Assembly (NCBI RefSeq): GCF_900172255.1
Contig: NZ_FWFU01000001.1
Span: 682,001 to 746,000 of the forward strand
Source of the DNA: Roseovarius halotolerans
Lineage (GTDB): Bacteria > Pseudomonadota > Alphaproteobacteria > Rhodobacterales > Rhodobacteraceae
Length of the DNA stretch: 64,000 nucleotides
Direction of reading: 5' to 3'
The notes under the pieces were generated by a model. That model saw nothing but the letters and a program-made list of their open reading frames with translations. It did not search any database and had not been told where the DNA came from. Numbering within the stretch: the stretch's first letter is position 1; every line of letters starts with the position of its first letter. A program made the translations under genes and the position numbers. This document shows, piece by piece, positions 47,495 through 57,816 of this stretch.

Positions 47495-48094
47495 ATGGCT
47501 TTTGAACTTCCCGATCTTCCTTATTCGCATGACGCGCTGGCCGATCACGGCATGTCGCGCGAAACGCTGGAATACCACCACGACATTCACCACAAGGCCT
47601 ATGTGGACAATGGCAACAAGGCCGTTGCCGGGACCGAGTGGGAAGGCAAATCCGTCGAAGAGATCATCAAGGGCACTTATGATCCCAAGGCAGTTGCGCA
47701 GAGCGGTATCTTCAATAACGCCTCGCAATACTGGAACCACAACCAGTTCTGGGAAATGATGGCGCCCGGCGGCACCGGCATGCCCGGTGAACTGGAAAAG
47801 GCCCTGACCGAAGCCTTCGGTTCGGTGGACAAGTTCAAGGAAGAATTCGCCGCCGCGGGCGCGGGCCAGTTCGGCTCGGGCTGGGCATGGCTGGTCAAGG
47901 ATACCGATGGCAGCCTGAAGGTCACCAAGACCGAGAACGGCGTGAACCCGCTGTGTTTCGATCAGACCCCGCTGCTGGCTTGCGACGTGTGGGAGCATTC
48001 CTACTACATCGATTTTCGCAACAAGCGCCCGGCTTACCTTCAGAATTTCCTCGACAACCTGGTGAACTGGGAAAACGTCGCCGGCCGCATGTAA
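47495..48094 (+). CDS. sodB: Superoxide dismutase (Fe/Mn type)
   Basis: A 199-residue enzyme. Metal ligands are His in LEYHHDIHHKAY (near 28), His in YWNHNQFW (near 78) and Asp/His in LLACDVWEHSYYIDF (near 161). The AGQFGSGWAWLV segment (Gln near 144 region) is more like iron enzymes. It disproportionates superoxide in the cytoplasm. GGGGG lies before the start. A strong terminator follows. Confidence 0.95.
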   Translation: MAFELPDLPYSHDALADHGMSRETLEYHHDIHHKAYVDNGNKAVAGTEWEGKSVEEIIKGTYDPKAVAQSGIFNNASQYWNHNQFWEMMAPGGTGMPGELEKALTEAFGSVDKFKEEFAAAGAGQFGSGWAWLVKDTDGSLKVTKTENGVNPLCFDQTPLLACDVWEHSYYIDFRNKRPAYLQNFLDNLVNWENVAGRM

Positions 48095-48129
48095 GCGACT
48101 GCGATATCAACGATATCAGCAAGATTCCG

Positions 48130-48159
48130 CCCCGCGCCATGATATTGGCGCGGGGTTTT
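48130..48159 (+). terminator. Rho-independent terminator after sodB
   Basis: CCCCGCGCCA (48130-48139) pairs with TGGCGCGGGG (48146-48155), 6-base loop, followed by TTTTG. Confidence 0.88.
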
Positions 48160-48251
48160 GCGTATCCGGGTGATTGACCGTCGTCATGGTCTTTTGCCGC
48201 GCATTTCCGATGCTTATGTCATTTGAGACCCAAACGAGAAGGAGGGATTTC

Positions 48252-48710
48252 ATGACCGAGCTTGCACATGGCGCATGGGTTCTTGTGGCAGACGGGGAAA
48301 AGGCGCTGTTCCTGGAAAACGTGACCGACGGGCAGGACCCGTTCCTCAAGGTCGTGCGTATGGAAAGCCAGGATAATCCCCCGATGGGCGAACAGGTCAG
48401 CGACAAGCCGGGCCGGATGGCCGATAGCGGCGTTGGCCAGCGTTCCTCGATGGAGGAGGCGGACTGGCACATGCTGGCGAAGGATCGCTTTGCGGCCGAG
48501 ATGTCGGATATTCTCTACCGCCTGGCGCACCGCAATGCGTTCGACCAGATCGTTCTGGTGGCGCCGCCGCGAACCTTGGGAACGCTGCGCGACAAGCTGC
48601 ACAAGGAGGTCAGCGCGCGGGTCGTCGCGGAGATCGACAAGGACATGACCAACCACCCGATTGGCAAGATCGAAAGCCTGCTGAAGGCCGAGCTGGCACG
48701 CGGAAGCTGA
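48252..48710 (+). CDS. Host attachment family protein
   Basis: A 152-residue soluble protein. GAWVLVADGEKALFLENV, DWHMLAKDRFAAEMSDIL and VLVAPPRTLGTLRDKL match the Host_attach family (named after an Agrobacterium attachment locus). The fold resembles archaeal release-factor-like baeRF proteins, but activity is not known. GGAGGG lies 5 bases before ATG 48252, which is preferred over an earlier in-frame start. Confidence 0.85.
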   Translation: MTELAHGAWVLVADGEKALFLENVTDGQDPFLKVVRMESQDNPPMGEQVSDKPGRMADSGVGQRSSMEEADWHMLAKDRFAAEMSDILYRLAHRNAFDQIVLVAPPRTLGTLRDKLHKEVSARVVAEIDKDMTNHPIGKIESLLKAELARGS

Positions 48711-48802
48711 CAGCCCGCAAGAGGGCGGGCGGGGCATTTCCCGCTTGCCTTCCGCCGCATGCTGCGCCAGCACTGGCGCACGAACAGCACGGCGGAGACG
48801 GC

Positions 48803-49699
48803 ATGAACGAGGCAGCAAAGGGCGTAGCGGCGATGGTGGCCGCCTGCACCGTCTGGGGGCTGTCGAGCATATATTACAAGCTACTCGCTCATGTTCCGCC
48901 GATTGAAGTTCTGGCCCACCGAACGCTGTGGTCCTGTGTTTTCTTCGCATGTGTCCTGTTGATTCAGGGGCGGATTTCCCTTTTGAGGCAGGCGCTTGGC
49001 GCGCGGCGCTCATTGCTGGTGATCATTGTTGCCGCCATCGCCATTTCCATGAACTGGTTCCTGTTCATCACTTCGATCCAGATCGGCAAGGCGATGGAGG
49101 CGTCGCTTGGCTACTACATCTTCCCGCTGGTCTCGGTGGCGCTGGGTGCGATTGCCTATCGTGAACGGCTGGCGCGCGCGCAACTGCTTGCCGTGGGGCT
49201 CGCAGCGGTGGCGGTGATCACGCTGACACTCGGGCTGGGGGTTGCGCCCTGGATATCGATGGGGCTGGCGCTGTCCTTCGGGCTTTACGGTCTGGCGAAA
49301 AAGGGATTGAGCGTGGGGCCGGTCGTCTCGGTCACGGCCGAAGTGATCCTGTTGTCGCCGATTGCGCTGGCGATCCTTTGGAGCACCCATGCCGGGGGGC
49401 AGGGCGCGTTCGGGCGCAGTTGGAGCGACAGCGCGATGCTGGCCTTTTCCGGGCCTCTGACCGGCACGCCGCTGATCCTGTTCAGCTATGCGGCGCGGCG
49501 CGTCACGATGGCGACGGTCGGGCTGGTGCAATACCTGAACCCGACCCTGCAGTTCCTGGTGGCGACCTTCATCTTTCAGGAGCTGTTCAGCTTCTGGCAC
49601 GCGATCGCCTTCGCGATGATCTGGACAGCACTGGCGATCTATACCTCGGCGGCCTGGCGTCAGGACAGGGCGGCGCGCAGGGCCTTGGAAAGCTCCTGA
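48803..49699 (+). CDS. rarD: RarD, EamA family transporter
   Basis: A 298-residue protein with about ten helices. It begins AAKGVAAMVAACTVWGLSSIYYKLL and has the VLAHRTLWS motif of RarD. It is a DMT-superfamily exporter of unknown substrate. Its last 40 bases overlap the converging LOG-family gene. Confidence 0.92.
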   Translation: MNEAAKGVAAMVAACTVWGLSSIYYKLLAHVPPIEVLAHRTLWSCVFFACVLLIQGRISLLRQALGARRSLLVIIVAAIAISMNWFLFITSIQIGKAMEASLGYYIFPLVSVALGAIAYRERLARAQLLAVGLAAVAVITLTLGLGVAPWISMGLALSFGLYGLAKKGLSVGPVVSVTAEVILLSPIALAILWSTHAGGQGAFGRSWSDSAMLAFSGPLTGTPLILFSYAARRVTMATVGLVQYLNPTLQFLVATFIFQELFSFWHAIAFAMIWTALAIYTSAAWRQDRAARRALESS

Positions 49700-50211
49700 A
49701 CGCTGTCGATCACCTGAATGAAGCCGTGCAAACTGTCATCGGCGAAACCCTCGGCGATCACATGGTCGATGAGCGCGATCAGAGGATCCCAGTAACCTTC
49801 GGTATTCAGAAGAAAAATCGGCTTTCCATGCAGGCCGAGCTGTCGCCATGTCAGGACCTCGAAAAATTCGTCGAGCGAACCGGCACCGCCGGGCAGCACG
49901 ACGATGGCATGCGAGTTCATGAACATGACCTTCTTGCGCTCATGCATGGTTTCGGTGACGACAAAGCTGGTCAGGTCATGTTTACCCGCCTCGGCCTGCA
50001 GCAGATGCACCGGGATCACGCCGAAGGTCTCGCCGCCCGCTGCCTGGGCGGCGCGTGCGACTGCGCCCATAAGCCCCACATCGCCAGCGCCATAGACCAG
50101 TTGCCAGCCACCCGCTGCCAGCGCATGGCCCAGGTCCTTGGCGGCGGCCTGATAGGCCGGGCGCGCCCCGGTGCGTGAGCCGCAAAAGACACAGACAGAG
50201 GCAGTCGGCAT
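49660..50211 (-). CDS. LOG family protein (TIGR00730)
   Basis: A 183-residue protein. CVFCGSRTGARPAY at the start, MHERKKVMF near 105 and VVLPGGAGSLDEFFEVLTW near 120-138 match the lysine-decarboxylase-like LOG family, which hydrolyses cytokinin ribotides or other nucleoside monophosphates. The usual GGxGTxxE motif is here GGAGSLDE. Start at 50211. It converges with rarD with a 40-base overlap. Confidence 0.9.
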   Translation of the reverse strand: MPTASVCVFCGSRTGARPAYQAAAKDLGHALAAGGWQLVYGAGDVGLMGAVARAAQAAGGETFGVIPVHLLQAEAGKHDLTSFVVTETMHERKKVMFMNSHAIVVLPGGAGSLDEFFEVLTWRQLGLHGKPIFLLNTEGYWDPLIALIDHVIAEGFADDSLHGFIQVIDSVQELSKALRAALS

Positions 50212-50312
50212 CGGTTTCTTCCTACTGATCAAAGGGTTGTTTTGACCACTGATAGCCCTGTTGCTATGGTCCGGCAACCGCGTATGGCGGGGGCGCGCCT
50301 GAGGGGAATGGC

Positions 50313-51716
50313 ATGAGCAAGATACTGGCGGGGAGCAGCTGGCCCTACATTGCGGTGACCGTTGTGGCCGTTGTGGCCACCAGTACCGCGCTTCATCTCG
50401 CCGGAGTCCTCGCGCCACCGCAGGCGGCCGATCCCGCTGTGCAGCGATCCGAACCCGAGGCCGAGGCCAAGGCCGAAGCCGGTCAGGCCGAGACGAATGA
50501 GGTGAAGAGCGATCCGCAAGCCTCTGACACCAAATCGGAAAGCGATCCGGCCAAGAAGGCTGAAACGACCGAGGAGCCCACGCCGCAAGCCACGCCCGAC
50601 CTGCCAGAACCGCCGCGTATCAGTACGTTCCGGCTTGATCCCGATGGCAGCATGCTGGTTGCAGGCCGCACTGAGCCGGGCTGGGATACGTCGGTGCTGC
50701 TGGACGGTGAGAGCCTTGGCACCCTCACTGCAGGGGGCGCGGGCGAATTCGTCGAGTTCTTCTCGCTCGAGGACAGCGATCAGCCGCGCGTTCTGAGCCT
50801 GGCCATGCGTTCGCCCGAGACCGGCGAAGAGATCGCATCGCGCGACCAGATCATCATCACCCCGCGTCAACCCGCCGCTGCGCAGTCTGAATCCGTTGGC
50901 GACGTCGGCACCGCGGCCGCGGAGGCGGGAACGGCAGCAGAGCCCGCTCAGGAGCGCATGTCGACCGCACAGGACAATGTTGCCGCTGAGGCAGCAGACG
51001 AGCAGAGGCCCATGTCGGAGCAGGGGCAGGGGGATGCGGCGCCAGAGATTGCCGCCCTTCCGGCGCCCGATGTCCCTGACGCGCCCGATGCGGCGCAAGC
51101 GCAGGATGATACGCCCGAGCCAACCGCAGCCCAGCCCGCTGCGCAGGCGTCGACCGGGCAGGCCGTGCTGTTGTCGGACGAAAGCGGCGTGCGGGTCCTG
51201 CAGGCGCCCGAGCCGCAGGGCGCACCGCCCGAAGCGATGTCGAGTGTGGCGATCGACGCGATCACCTACTCGGATCAGGGCGACGTCGTGCTGTCGGGAC
51301 GCGGCAAGGGGCTGGGCTTTGTGCGCGCATATCTGGACAACCGCGCACAGGGTGCCGCGCAGATCGCGCAGGATGGTCAGTGGCGGATGGACCTGCCGGA
51401 TGTCGCCAGCGGTGTCTATACGCTGCGGGTCGACGAGCTGGACGGTGATGGCACTGTGACCTCGCGCGTAGAAACCCCGTTCAAGCGCGAAGATCAGGCG
51501 GTGCTGGCCGAGCATGAATCGCAAAGCGAAGAGAGCGCGACGCAGGTCCGGGCGGTAACGGTTCAGCCGGGCAATACGCTCTGGGCGATTTCTCGGCGCA
51601 ACTACGGCGAGGGGCTGATGTATGTGCGCATCTTCGAGGCCAATCGCGACCGGATACGCGACCCGGACCTGATCTATCCCGGACAGGTCTTTACCGTGCC
51701 GCCCGCTGCCGACTGA
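50313..51716 (+). CDS. LysM domain protein, membrane-anchored
   Basis: A 467-residue protein. One N-terminal helix (about 11-31) is followed by an acidic Ala/Glu/Pro-rich stretch (about 38-100), two Ig-like or beta segments ([22 protein letters not shown] and the parallel [22 protein letters not shown]) and a C-terminal LysM domain ([18 protein letters not shown] to PGQVFTVP). It should bind peptidoglycan from the inner membrane. Proteins of this design are common in roseobacters; the exact role is unknown. Confidence 0.85.
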   Translation: MSKILAGSSWPYIAVTVVAVVATSTALHLAGVLAPPQAADPAVQRSEPEAEAKAEAGQAETNEVKSDPQASDTKSESDPAKKAETTEEPTPQATPDLPEPPRISTFRLDPDGSMLVAGRTEPGWDTSVLLDGESLGTLTAGGAGEFVEFFSLEDSDQPRVLSLAMRSPETGEEIASRDQIIITPRQPAAAQSESVGDVGTAAAEAGTAAEPAQERMSTAQDNVAAEAADEQRPMSEQGQGDAAPEIAALPAPDVPDAPDAAQAQDDTPEPTAAQPAAQASTGQAVLLSDESGVRVLQAPEPQGAPPEAMSSVAIDAITYSDQGDVVLSGRGKGLGFVRAYLDNRAQGAAQIAQDGQWRMDLPDVASGVYTLRVDELDGDGTVTSRVETPFKREDQAVLAEHESQSEESATQVRAVTVQPGNTLWAISRRNYGEGLMYVRIFEANRDRIRDPDLIYPGQVFTVPPAAD

Positions 51717-51831
51717 ACGCTGCCGCGCGCGCCAATTCCATCCCGGACGCGCAACACCAAAGAGCGGCGGGGCTGGCCATTCGCCGCCCCGGCGCATAGG
51801 GTCGCGCGGCACAGATCGAGCAGGCTGAACG

Positions 51832-53643
51832 ATGCGCCGAACCACCCTGACCACCACGGAAATGCCGGCCAATGGCTGGACCACGATCCGCCGGGTCTCA
51901 CCCTATCTCTGGCCCGACGGGCAGGCATGGGTAAAACGGCGCGTCGTGCTGGCGCTGATTGCGCTGGTGCTGGCCAAGCTGGTCGCCGTGGGCACGCCCT
52001 TTTTCTACAAGGCGGCGGTCGATGCGCTGGCGGGCGAAAGCAGCGGCGATGCCTGGATGCTGGCCTTCGGCGCGGTCGGGCTGACGGTGGCCTATGGCGG
52101 TGCAAGGCTGATGAATGTCGGCTTCCAGCAGTTGCGCGACGTGTTGTTCGCCCCGGTTGCGCAACGCGCGCTGCGTCGTCTGGCACTCGAGACCTTCACC
52201 CACATCCATCAGATGTCGCTGCGATATCACATCACCCGCAAGACCGGCGGGCTGAGCCGGATCATCGAGCGCGGGGTCAAGGGCGTGGAATTCCTGCTGC
52301 GCTTCCTGCTGTTCTCGATCGGGCCGCTGGTGCTGGAACTGCTGATGATCGGGGTGGTGCTGTGGACGCTCTTTGACATCTGGTATCTGGCCGTGGTGGT
52401 GGTGGTGATCGCGGCCTATGTGGCCTTTACGTTCAAGGTTACCGAATGGCGCGTCAAGCAGCGCAAGGAGATGAACGATCAGGACACCGACGCCAACCAG
52501 AAGGCGATCGACAGCCTGCTGAATTTCGAGACGGTGAAGTATTTCGGCGCCGAGACGCGCGAGGCGGAACGCTATGACGCGGCCATGCAGGGCTATGAGC
52601 GCGCGGCCCTGCAGACATCCTATTCGCTGGCCTTCCTGAATTTCGGGCAGTCGCTCCTGATCACCGGAGGGCTGGTTGTAGTTATGGTGATGGCCGCAAT
52701 CGGGGTGCAGGGCGGCAGCATGTCCGTCGGCGATTTCGTCATGGTCAACGCCTACATGATCCAGATCACCATGCCCTTGAATTTCCTCGGCACGGTCTAT
52801 CGCGAAATCCGGCAGGCGCTGGTCGACATGGCGGAGATGTTCGGCCTGCTGGAACAGGAACCGGATATCCGCGAGAAACCCGATGCGCGTGATCTGAAGG
52901 TCGCCGGGGCCTCGGTGCGGTTCAGCGATGTTGTGTTCGGTTATGACGCGGCGCGTCCGATCCTCAAGGGGATCACGCTCGATGTGCCCGCAGGGCGCAC
53001 CGTGGCCGTGGTCGGCCCGTCGGGGTCGGGTAAATCCACCATCGGGCGCCTGTTGTTCCGCTTCTACGATGTCCAGAGGGGCGCGGTCACGATCGACGGT
53101 CAGGATCTGCGCGATCTCACACTGGACAGTCTGCATCTGGCGATCGGGGTCGTGCCGCAGGATACGGTGCTCTTCAACGACTCGATTGGTTACAACATCG
53201 CCTATGGCCGCGCCGGAGCGAACCAGGCGGATGTCGAAGAGGCGGCGAAGGCCGCGCAGATCCATGATTTCATCATCGGGCTGCCCGAGGGTTACGACAC
53301 GCAGGTCGGCGAGCGGGGGCTGAAACTTTCGGGTGGCGAAAAGCAGCGCGTGGGAATTGCCCGCACGCTTCTGAAGGATCCGCCGATCCTGTTGCTCGAC
53401 GAGGCCACCAGCGCACTTGATACCGAGACCGAGCGCGACATTCAGGGTGCGCTCAAGCGCGCGGGGCAGGGGCGCACGGTGATCACGATCGCGCATCGCC
53501 TGTCGACCGTGGCCGATGCCGACCGGATTGTGGTGCTGGAGGATGGCGTAATCGTCGAAGAGGGCAGCCATGCGGACCTTCTGGCACGCAAGGGCCGCTA
53601 TGCCAGCCTGTGGCAGCGTCAGCAGGCCGAAGAGGCTGCATGA
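51832..53643 (+). CDS. Atm1-type ABC exporter (permease-ATPase fusion)
   Basis: A 603-residue half-transporter. The six-helix membrane part covers about 35-320. The nucleotide domain has GPSGSGKST near 396, LSGGEKQRVGIARTLL near 498 and ILLLDEATSALD near 520. RIIERGVKGVEFLLRF and NFETVKYFGAE are Atm1/ABCB7-HMT1 landmarks. Such proteins export glutathione or metal-sulfur compounds and help with iron-sulfur or metal balance. The next gene overlaps its stop by 4 bases. Confidence 0.92.
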   Translation: MRRTTLTTTEMPANGWTTIRRVSPYLWPDGQAWVKRRVVLALIALVLAKLVAVGTPFFYKAAVDALAGESSGDAWMLAFGAVGLTVAYGGARLMNVGFQQLRDVLFAPVAQRALRRLALETFTHIHQMSLRYHITRKTGGLSRIIERGVKGVEFLLRFLLFSIGPLVLELLMIGVVLWTLFDIWYLAVVVVVIAAYVAFTFKVTEWRVKQRKEMNDQDTDANQKAIDSLLNFETVKYFGAETREAERYDAAMQGYERAALQTSYSLAFLNFGQSLLITGGLVVVMVMAAIGVQGGSMSVGDFVMVNAYMIQITMPLNFLGTVYREIRQALVDMAEMFGLLEQEPDIREKPDARDLKVAGASVRFSDVVFGYDAARPILKGITLDVPAGRTVAVVGPSGSGKSTIGRLLFRFYDVQRGAVTIDGQDLRDLTLDSLHLAIGVVPQDTVLFNDSIGYNIAYGRAGANQADVEEAAKAAQIHDFIIGLPEGYDTQVGERGLKLSGGEKQRVGIARTLLKDPPILLLDEATSALDTETERDIQGALKRAGQGRTVITIAHRLSTVADADRIVVLEDGVIVEEGSHADLLARKGRYASLWQRQQAEEAA

Positions 53644-54014
53644 CGCGGCGCGACAAGGCCTATCCGCAAACCCCGGACGGGCGCTATTTCGTCGCCAAGG
53701 GAAGGCTTTGGCGCAAGAGCGATCCCTCGCTTGACAAGAGCACGCGCCGCGCGGCCGTCAGGGCATTGATGCAGGCACGCCGCGCCGTGAAGCTTGCCGC
53801 GACCGAGGCCGAAACGCGCGCCGCGCGCGACGAGGTGGACGCAGCCAAGCGCCGCCTCGGAGAACGCGGTCCGGTCTGGTGGGATGATGGCGCACCCGAC
53901 GAAGGCCGAAAGCACCCGGCAAACAGCCGCTATGCCGATTGGTGGACAGGCTTGACGCCAAGGCAGCGCGCTGCAGGCGAAGGCAAGGCCGACGAGAGCG
54001 CCGGGCCTCGATAA
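53640..54014 (+). CDS. Conserved hypothetical protein
   Basis: A 124-residue basic protein coupled to the ABC exporter by an ATGA overlap. Residues 20-80 are helical (SDPSLDKSTRRAAVRALMQARRAV, AKRRLGERGPVWWDDGAPD). The LGERGPVWWDDGAPD stretch is conserved in many proteobacterial proteins of unknown function. No domain with a known activity is seen. Confidence 0.7.
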   Translation: MTRRDKAYPQTPDGRYFVAKGRLWRKSDPSLDKSTRRAAVRALMQARRAVKLAATEAETRAARDEVDAAKRRLGERGPVWWDDGAPDEGRKHPANSRYADWWTGLTPRQRAAGEGKADESAGPR

Positions 54015-54036
54015 GCCGGGCGGGTCAGTCAGGAGG

Positions 54037-57000
54037 CTATTCGGCGGCTCGCAGGGGCTTGCCGTCGGAATCGCGCTGTCCGACCACGCGCTTGATGTCG
54101 TCGGGGCGGGGGCCTTCGGCATCCTCGTCAACGTAATCCCCCGCGCGTTCATCGGGCCAGAGGAGTTCAGGAGCCCGCACCCGGCGCGCGGCGGAATGAA
54201 GCGCCCAATCGCGCGCCGCGCGGCTGGCGCGGCCCATCGACATCGCCGCCAGCGCCCGCGCAGCCCAGCCGACATAGGTGCTGGCCCAGATCCGAAGCGC
54301 CAGCATCGAGGGTGTGAAGACCAGCGTCAGCATCGTCGCGATGCCAAGCCCGAACACCACAGCGGTGGCCAGCTGTTTCCACCACAGGGCGGTTGGCGAA
54401 TTGAACGAGTAGCCGCCATTGACGAAATCGAGGCTGAGTCCGATCACCATCGGCGCAAGTCCTGCCATCGTGGTGATGGTCGTCAGCAGAACCGGGCGGA
54501 TACGTGCCTCGGCGGTGCGGGTGATCGCCTCGATCCGGGGCATGTATCGGCTGAATTCCTGATAGGTGTCGATCAGCACGATATTGTTGTTTACGACGAT
54601 CCCGGCCAGCGCCACGATGCCCGTGCCCGTCATGATGATCGAGAAGGGCTGGTTCATCACCAGCATGCCGATCAAGACGCCGGTCGTGGACAACACCACC
54701 GCCAGCAGCACGAGAACCGCATTGTAGACGCTGTTGAACTGGGCCAGCAGGATGATGAACATCAGTCCGAGCGCCCCGGCGAAGGCTTTTTGCAGGAAGG
54801 CGCCGGATTCGGCCTGATCCTCCTGATCGCCGGTCCATTCATAGCTGATCCCGGCAGGCAGCACGCCGCTGTCGAGCCATTCCGTAAGATGCGCGATGCG
54901 TTCGTTGGCGTTGATCGGCACGTCCCCGGTGCCATCGGCATCGGCGGGCCGGGTCAGGCCGGGAGCCACCGCAGCCTTGATGTCGAAATAGCGGGTCTGG
55001 TCGACGCGGTCGATCTGGGCCAGTTTCTGAACCGGCTTTCGGGTGATGAAATTCGATAGCGGCACCAGCCCGTCCGAGGTGCGCACCTTGAGCGAATCGA
55101 GAGTGCTGAGCACGCGGTCTTCCTTCGGCAGGCGCACACGAATGTCGATTTCCTCGTCCGATGAAGGGACGCGCATCGTATCGAGCAGGATGCCGCGGGT
55201 TACGAGCTGCACCATCGCTCCCACCGTGGCCACATCGGCGCCATAGCGCCCCGCCTTTTCGACATCGACGTCGATCTGCCAGTCGATGCCGGGCAGGGGC
55301 AGGGAATCCTCAATCTGGCGCAACCCGGTCGTCGTGTCGAATTTCTCGCGCGCCATTCGGGTGGCCTGTTGCAATGCTTGCCAGTCGTCGCCCTTGAGGC
55401 GCAGATGTACCGGCTTGGCCGAGGCCGGACCGCGTGCCTGGGCGAGGATCTCGATCTTGATGCCGGGAAGCTTTTCGAGGTCGGCGGTCAACTCGTCGAT
55501 GATCGTATCGCCGTCATAGGCCTCGGCGCTGATGGCGCGCGTCACCTCGTAGCCGAGCACCGGGATGGTGAACCAGGTTTCACGCGATTGAGGGCGCTCG
55601 TCCCAGGGGATCGTTTCAAACTGAACCTGCCCGATCGTATCGAGCGGGGCCTCGGCGCCACCGGTATTGTTGGAGAGCCCGCCTTCGCCGGCGAAGGCGA
55701 AGACAGTCTCGACGCCGGGGTGCTGCGCGACGACGCGTTCAGCCTGGGCGACAAGGCGGTCTTTCTGTTCGATCGACAGGTTCCCGCGCCCGCGAACATA
55801 TACGATGGCTTGCTCGGGTTCGGATTCGACGAAGAACTCGGTGCCGCGGTTGTTGTTGATGTAGAAGATCAGGACAGTGCCGACCAGCACGAAGACCATG
55901 CCGAAGGTGACCAGAGGCATCACCGGGTTGCCGGAGATGAAATGGATCACCCGCCCGAAGGGCGTGCGACGGTAACCAGCGGAGATACGGGCCTCACGGC
56001 GCGGAAAGAGGCGGCGGCCAAGACCACCGGCGCGGTTCCGCATGCGCCGCGCGATGGCCATCAGCCCCAACAGTGTCGCGACGACGCCCGCGACCCCGGC
56101 CGCCAACAGAGCGACCGCACCGACCAAGAGCGAAAAGACCATGCCCAGCAGCGGTATGACCGAGGTGAAGACATGCGCGGAATCCATCGCCTCGAACGCC
56201 GCGGTCACGCCGTTCAGCAGCACCGGCAGCAGCCAGCCCGCCAGCATCATCGCCACCACCGCCGCCGGGAAAAGCAGCAGATGCCAGAGCCAGAAGCCGT
56301 CTGCGATCTGATTGATCCTTATGTTGAACCAGCGCTCCGTTCGCCCGGTCACACCGCCCATGACTGGCAGGTAAACCAGGGCAACCAGGAGCGACGCGGA
56401 AAGCACGAAGATCAGCGTGACCGGGAGCATCCCCATGAACTCGCCCGGCACGCCGGGCCAGAACAGCATCGGCAGGAAGGCGCAGAGCGTCGTGGCGGTA
56501 GAACTGACCACAGGCCAGAACATGCGCTTGGCTGAGGCGACATAGGCATGCATCGGGCCTTCGCCCTCGCTAATGCGCTTGTCGGCGTATTCGACCACCA
56601 CGATGGCCCCGTCCACCAGCATGCCGACCGAAAGAATGAGCCCGAACATCACGATATTCGAGATCGTCACGCCCATCACCGCAAGGATCGCGAAACACAG
56701 CAGAAACGATGTGGGAATGGCAAAACCGACCAGCAGCGAGGGCCTGAGACCAAGCGCGGCCAGAGTCACGATCATGACCAGCGCGATGGCGGTCAGCACC
56801 GAGCCTTCCAGCTGCTTGACCATTGATTCCACCGTGCGCGACTGGTCGTTCGAGGTTCCGACATTGATCGCGGCATGCAGTTCGTCGGGCCATTCGGCGC
56901 TGGCTTTGTCGACCGTCTCGCGCACAAGGTCGGATGTTTCGATGATGTTGAAGCCCTTGCGCTTGACCACCTGCAGCGCGACGGTCTTTTCGCCGTTGAA

Positions 57001-57816
57001 CCGCGCCGTTCCCTGTCGATCCTCGAAGGTCAGGTTGATCTCGGCCAGATCGCCGAGCGTCACGACGCGATCGCCATTGATCTTGACGGGCAGGCGATAG
57101 ATGTCGCGGGTGCTTCCGAAGGAGGACGGGATCTTGACCGAGAACGCGCCGGAATCGGTCTCGATTTCACCGGCGGCGATCAGCAGGTTGTTGTTGCGCA
57201 CCACGTTGATGAGCTCATTTGCGGTGACGTTGTAGGCCTCAAGGCGCAACGGGTCGATGATGACCTCGACCATCTCGTCTCGGTTGCCCGCGATCCCGGC
57301 CTCGAGCACCGCTTCAAGACCCTCGAGACGATCCTGAAGATCCTTGGCCAACCGCGCCATGGTGCGTTCAGGCACGTCGCCGCTGAGATTGACGATGATG
57401 ATCGGGAATTCGCTGAAATTGATCTCGTAGATCGAGTATTTCTCAGCGCCTTCGGGAAATTTGGCCTCGGCCGCGTTCATCGAGTCGCGCATATCGGCCA
57501 TGATCTTGGTCTTGTCCCAGCCGAACTCGAACTCGAGCGCCACGCCGGCATAGTTCTCGGCGGCAGTGCTGCTCATGGTCTTGAGCCCGTCGAGATCGCT
57601 CAGTTCGGTCTCCATCACCTTGACCAGCAGTTTCTCGCTGTCCTCAGCGGAGATGCCGGGGAAGGGCACCGAGACGAAGAGAGCCGGAATCTCGATGTCG
57701 GGCTCGCCTTCCTTGGGCAGGCCGATATAGGCAAACGTGCCCGCCAGAACCGAAAGCACGACGAAGGCGATCACCATGCGGGCTCGCGCGGCGGCCCAGT
57801 CGACGATGCCGGTCAC
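54037..57816 (-). CDS. RND efflux transporter permease with extra helices
   Basis: A 1259-residue RND pump, longer than the usual 1030-1060. The first helix is near 14-33, and the two porter regions and the two six-helix bundles are recognisable (GLILSVGMLVDGAIVVVEYAD near 400, TGTGIVALAGIVVNNNIVLID near 1075). The excess lies between helices 6 and 7 (about 500-630), with two or three added hydrophobic segments. It works with the adaptor encoded just upstream, overlapping by 4 bases. No outer-membrane partner is adjacent. Confidence 0.9.
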   Translation of the reverse strand: MTGIVDWAAARARMVIAFVVLSVLAGTFAYIGLPKEGEPDIEIPALFVSVPFPGISAEDSEKLLVKVMETELSDLDGLKTMSSTAAENYAGVALEFEFGWDKTKIMADMRDSMNAAEAKFPEGAEKYSIYEINFSEFPIIIVNLSGDVPERTMARLAKDLQDRLEGLEAVLEAGIAGNRDEMVEVIIDPLRLEAYNVTANELINVVRNNNLLIAAGEIETDSGAFSVKIPSSFGSTRDIYRLPVKINGDRVVTLGDLAEINLTFEDRQGTARFNGEKTVALQVVKRKGFNIIETSDLVRETVDKASAEWPDELHAAINVGTSNDQSRTVESMVKQLEGSVLTAIALVMIVTLAALGLRPSLLVGFAIPTSFLLCFAILAVMGVTISNIVMFGLILSVGMLVDGAIVVVEYADKRISEGEGPMHAYVASAKRMFWPVVSSTATTLCAFLPMLFWPGVPGEFMGMLPVTLIFVLSASLLVALVYLPVMGGVTGRTERWFNIRINQIADGFWLWHLLLFPAAVVAMMLAGWLLPVLLNGVTAAFEAMDSAHVFTSVIPLLGMVFSLLVGAVALLAAGVAGVVATLLGLMAIARRMRNRAGGLGRRLFPRREARISAGYRRTPFGRVIHFISGNPVMPLVTFGMVFVLVGTVLIFYINNNRGTEFFVESEPEQAIVYVRGRGNLSIEQKDRLVAQAERVVAQHPGVETVFAFAGEGGLSNNTGGAEAPLDTIGQVQFETIPWDERPQSRETWFTIPVLGYEVTRAISAEAYDGDTIIDELTADLEKLPGIKIEILAQARGPASAKPVHLRLKGDDWQALQQATRMAREKFDTTTGLRQIEDSLPLPGIDWQIDVDVEKAGRYGADVATVGAMVQLVTRGILLDTMRVPSSDEEIDIRVRLPKEDRVLSTLDSLKVRTSDGLVPLSNFITRKPVQKLAQIDRVDQTRYFDIKAAVAPGLTRPADADGTGDVPINANERIAHLTEWLDSGVLPAGISYEWTGDQEDQAESGAFLQKAFAGALGLMFIILLAQFNSVYNAVLVLLAVVLSTTGVLIGMLVMNQPFSIIMTGTGIVALAGIVVNNNIVLIDTYQEFSRYMPRIEAITRTAEARIRPVLLTTITTMAGLAPMVIGLSLDFVNGGYSFNSPTALWWKQLATAVVFGLGIATMLTLVFTPSMLALRIWASTYVGWAARALAAMSMGRASRAARDWALHSAARRVRAPELLWPDERAGDYVDEDAEGPRPDDIKRVVGQRDSDGKPLRAAE

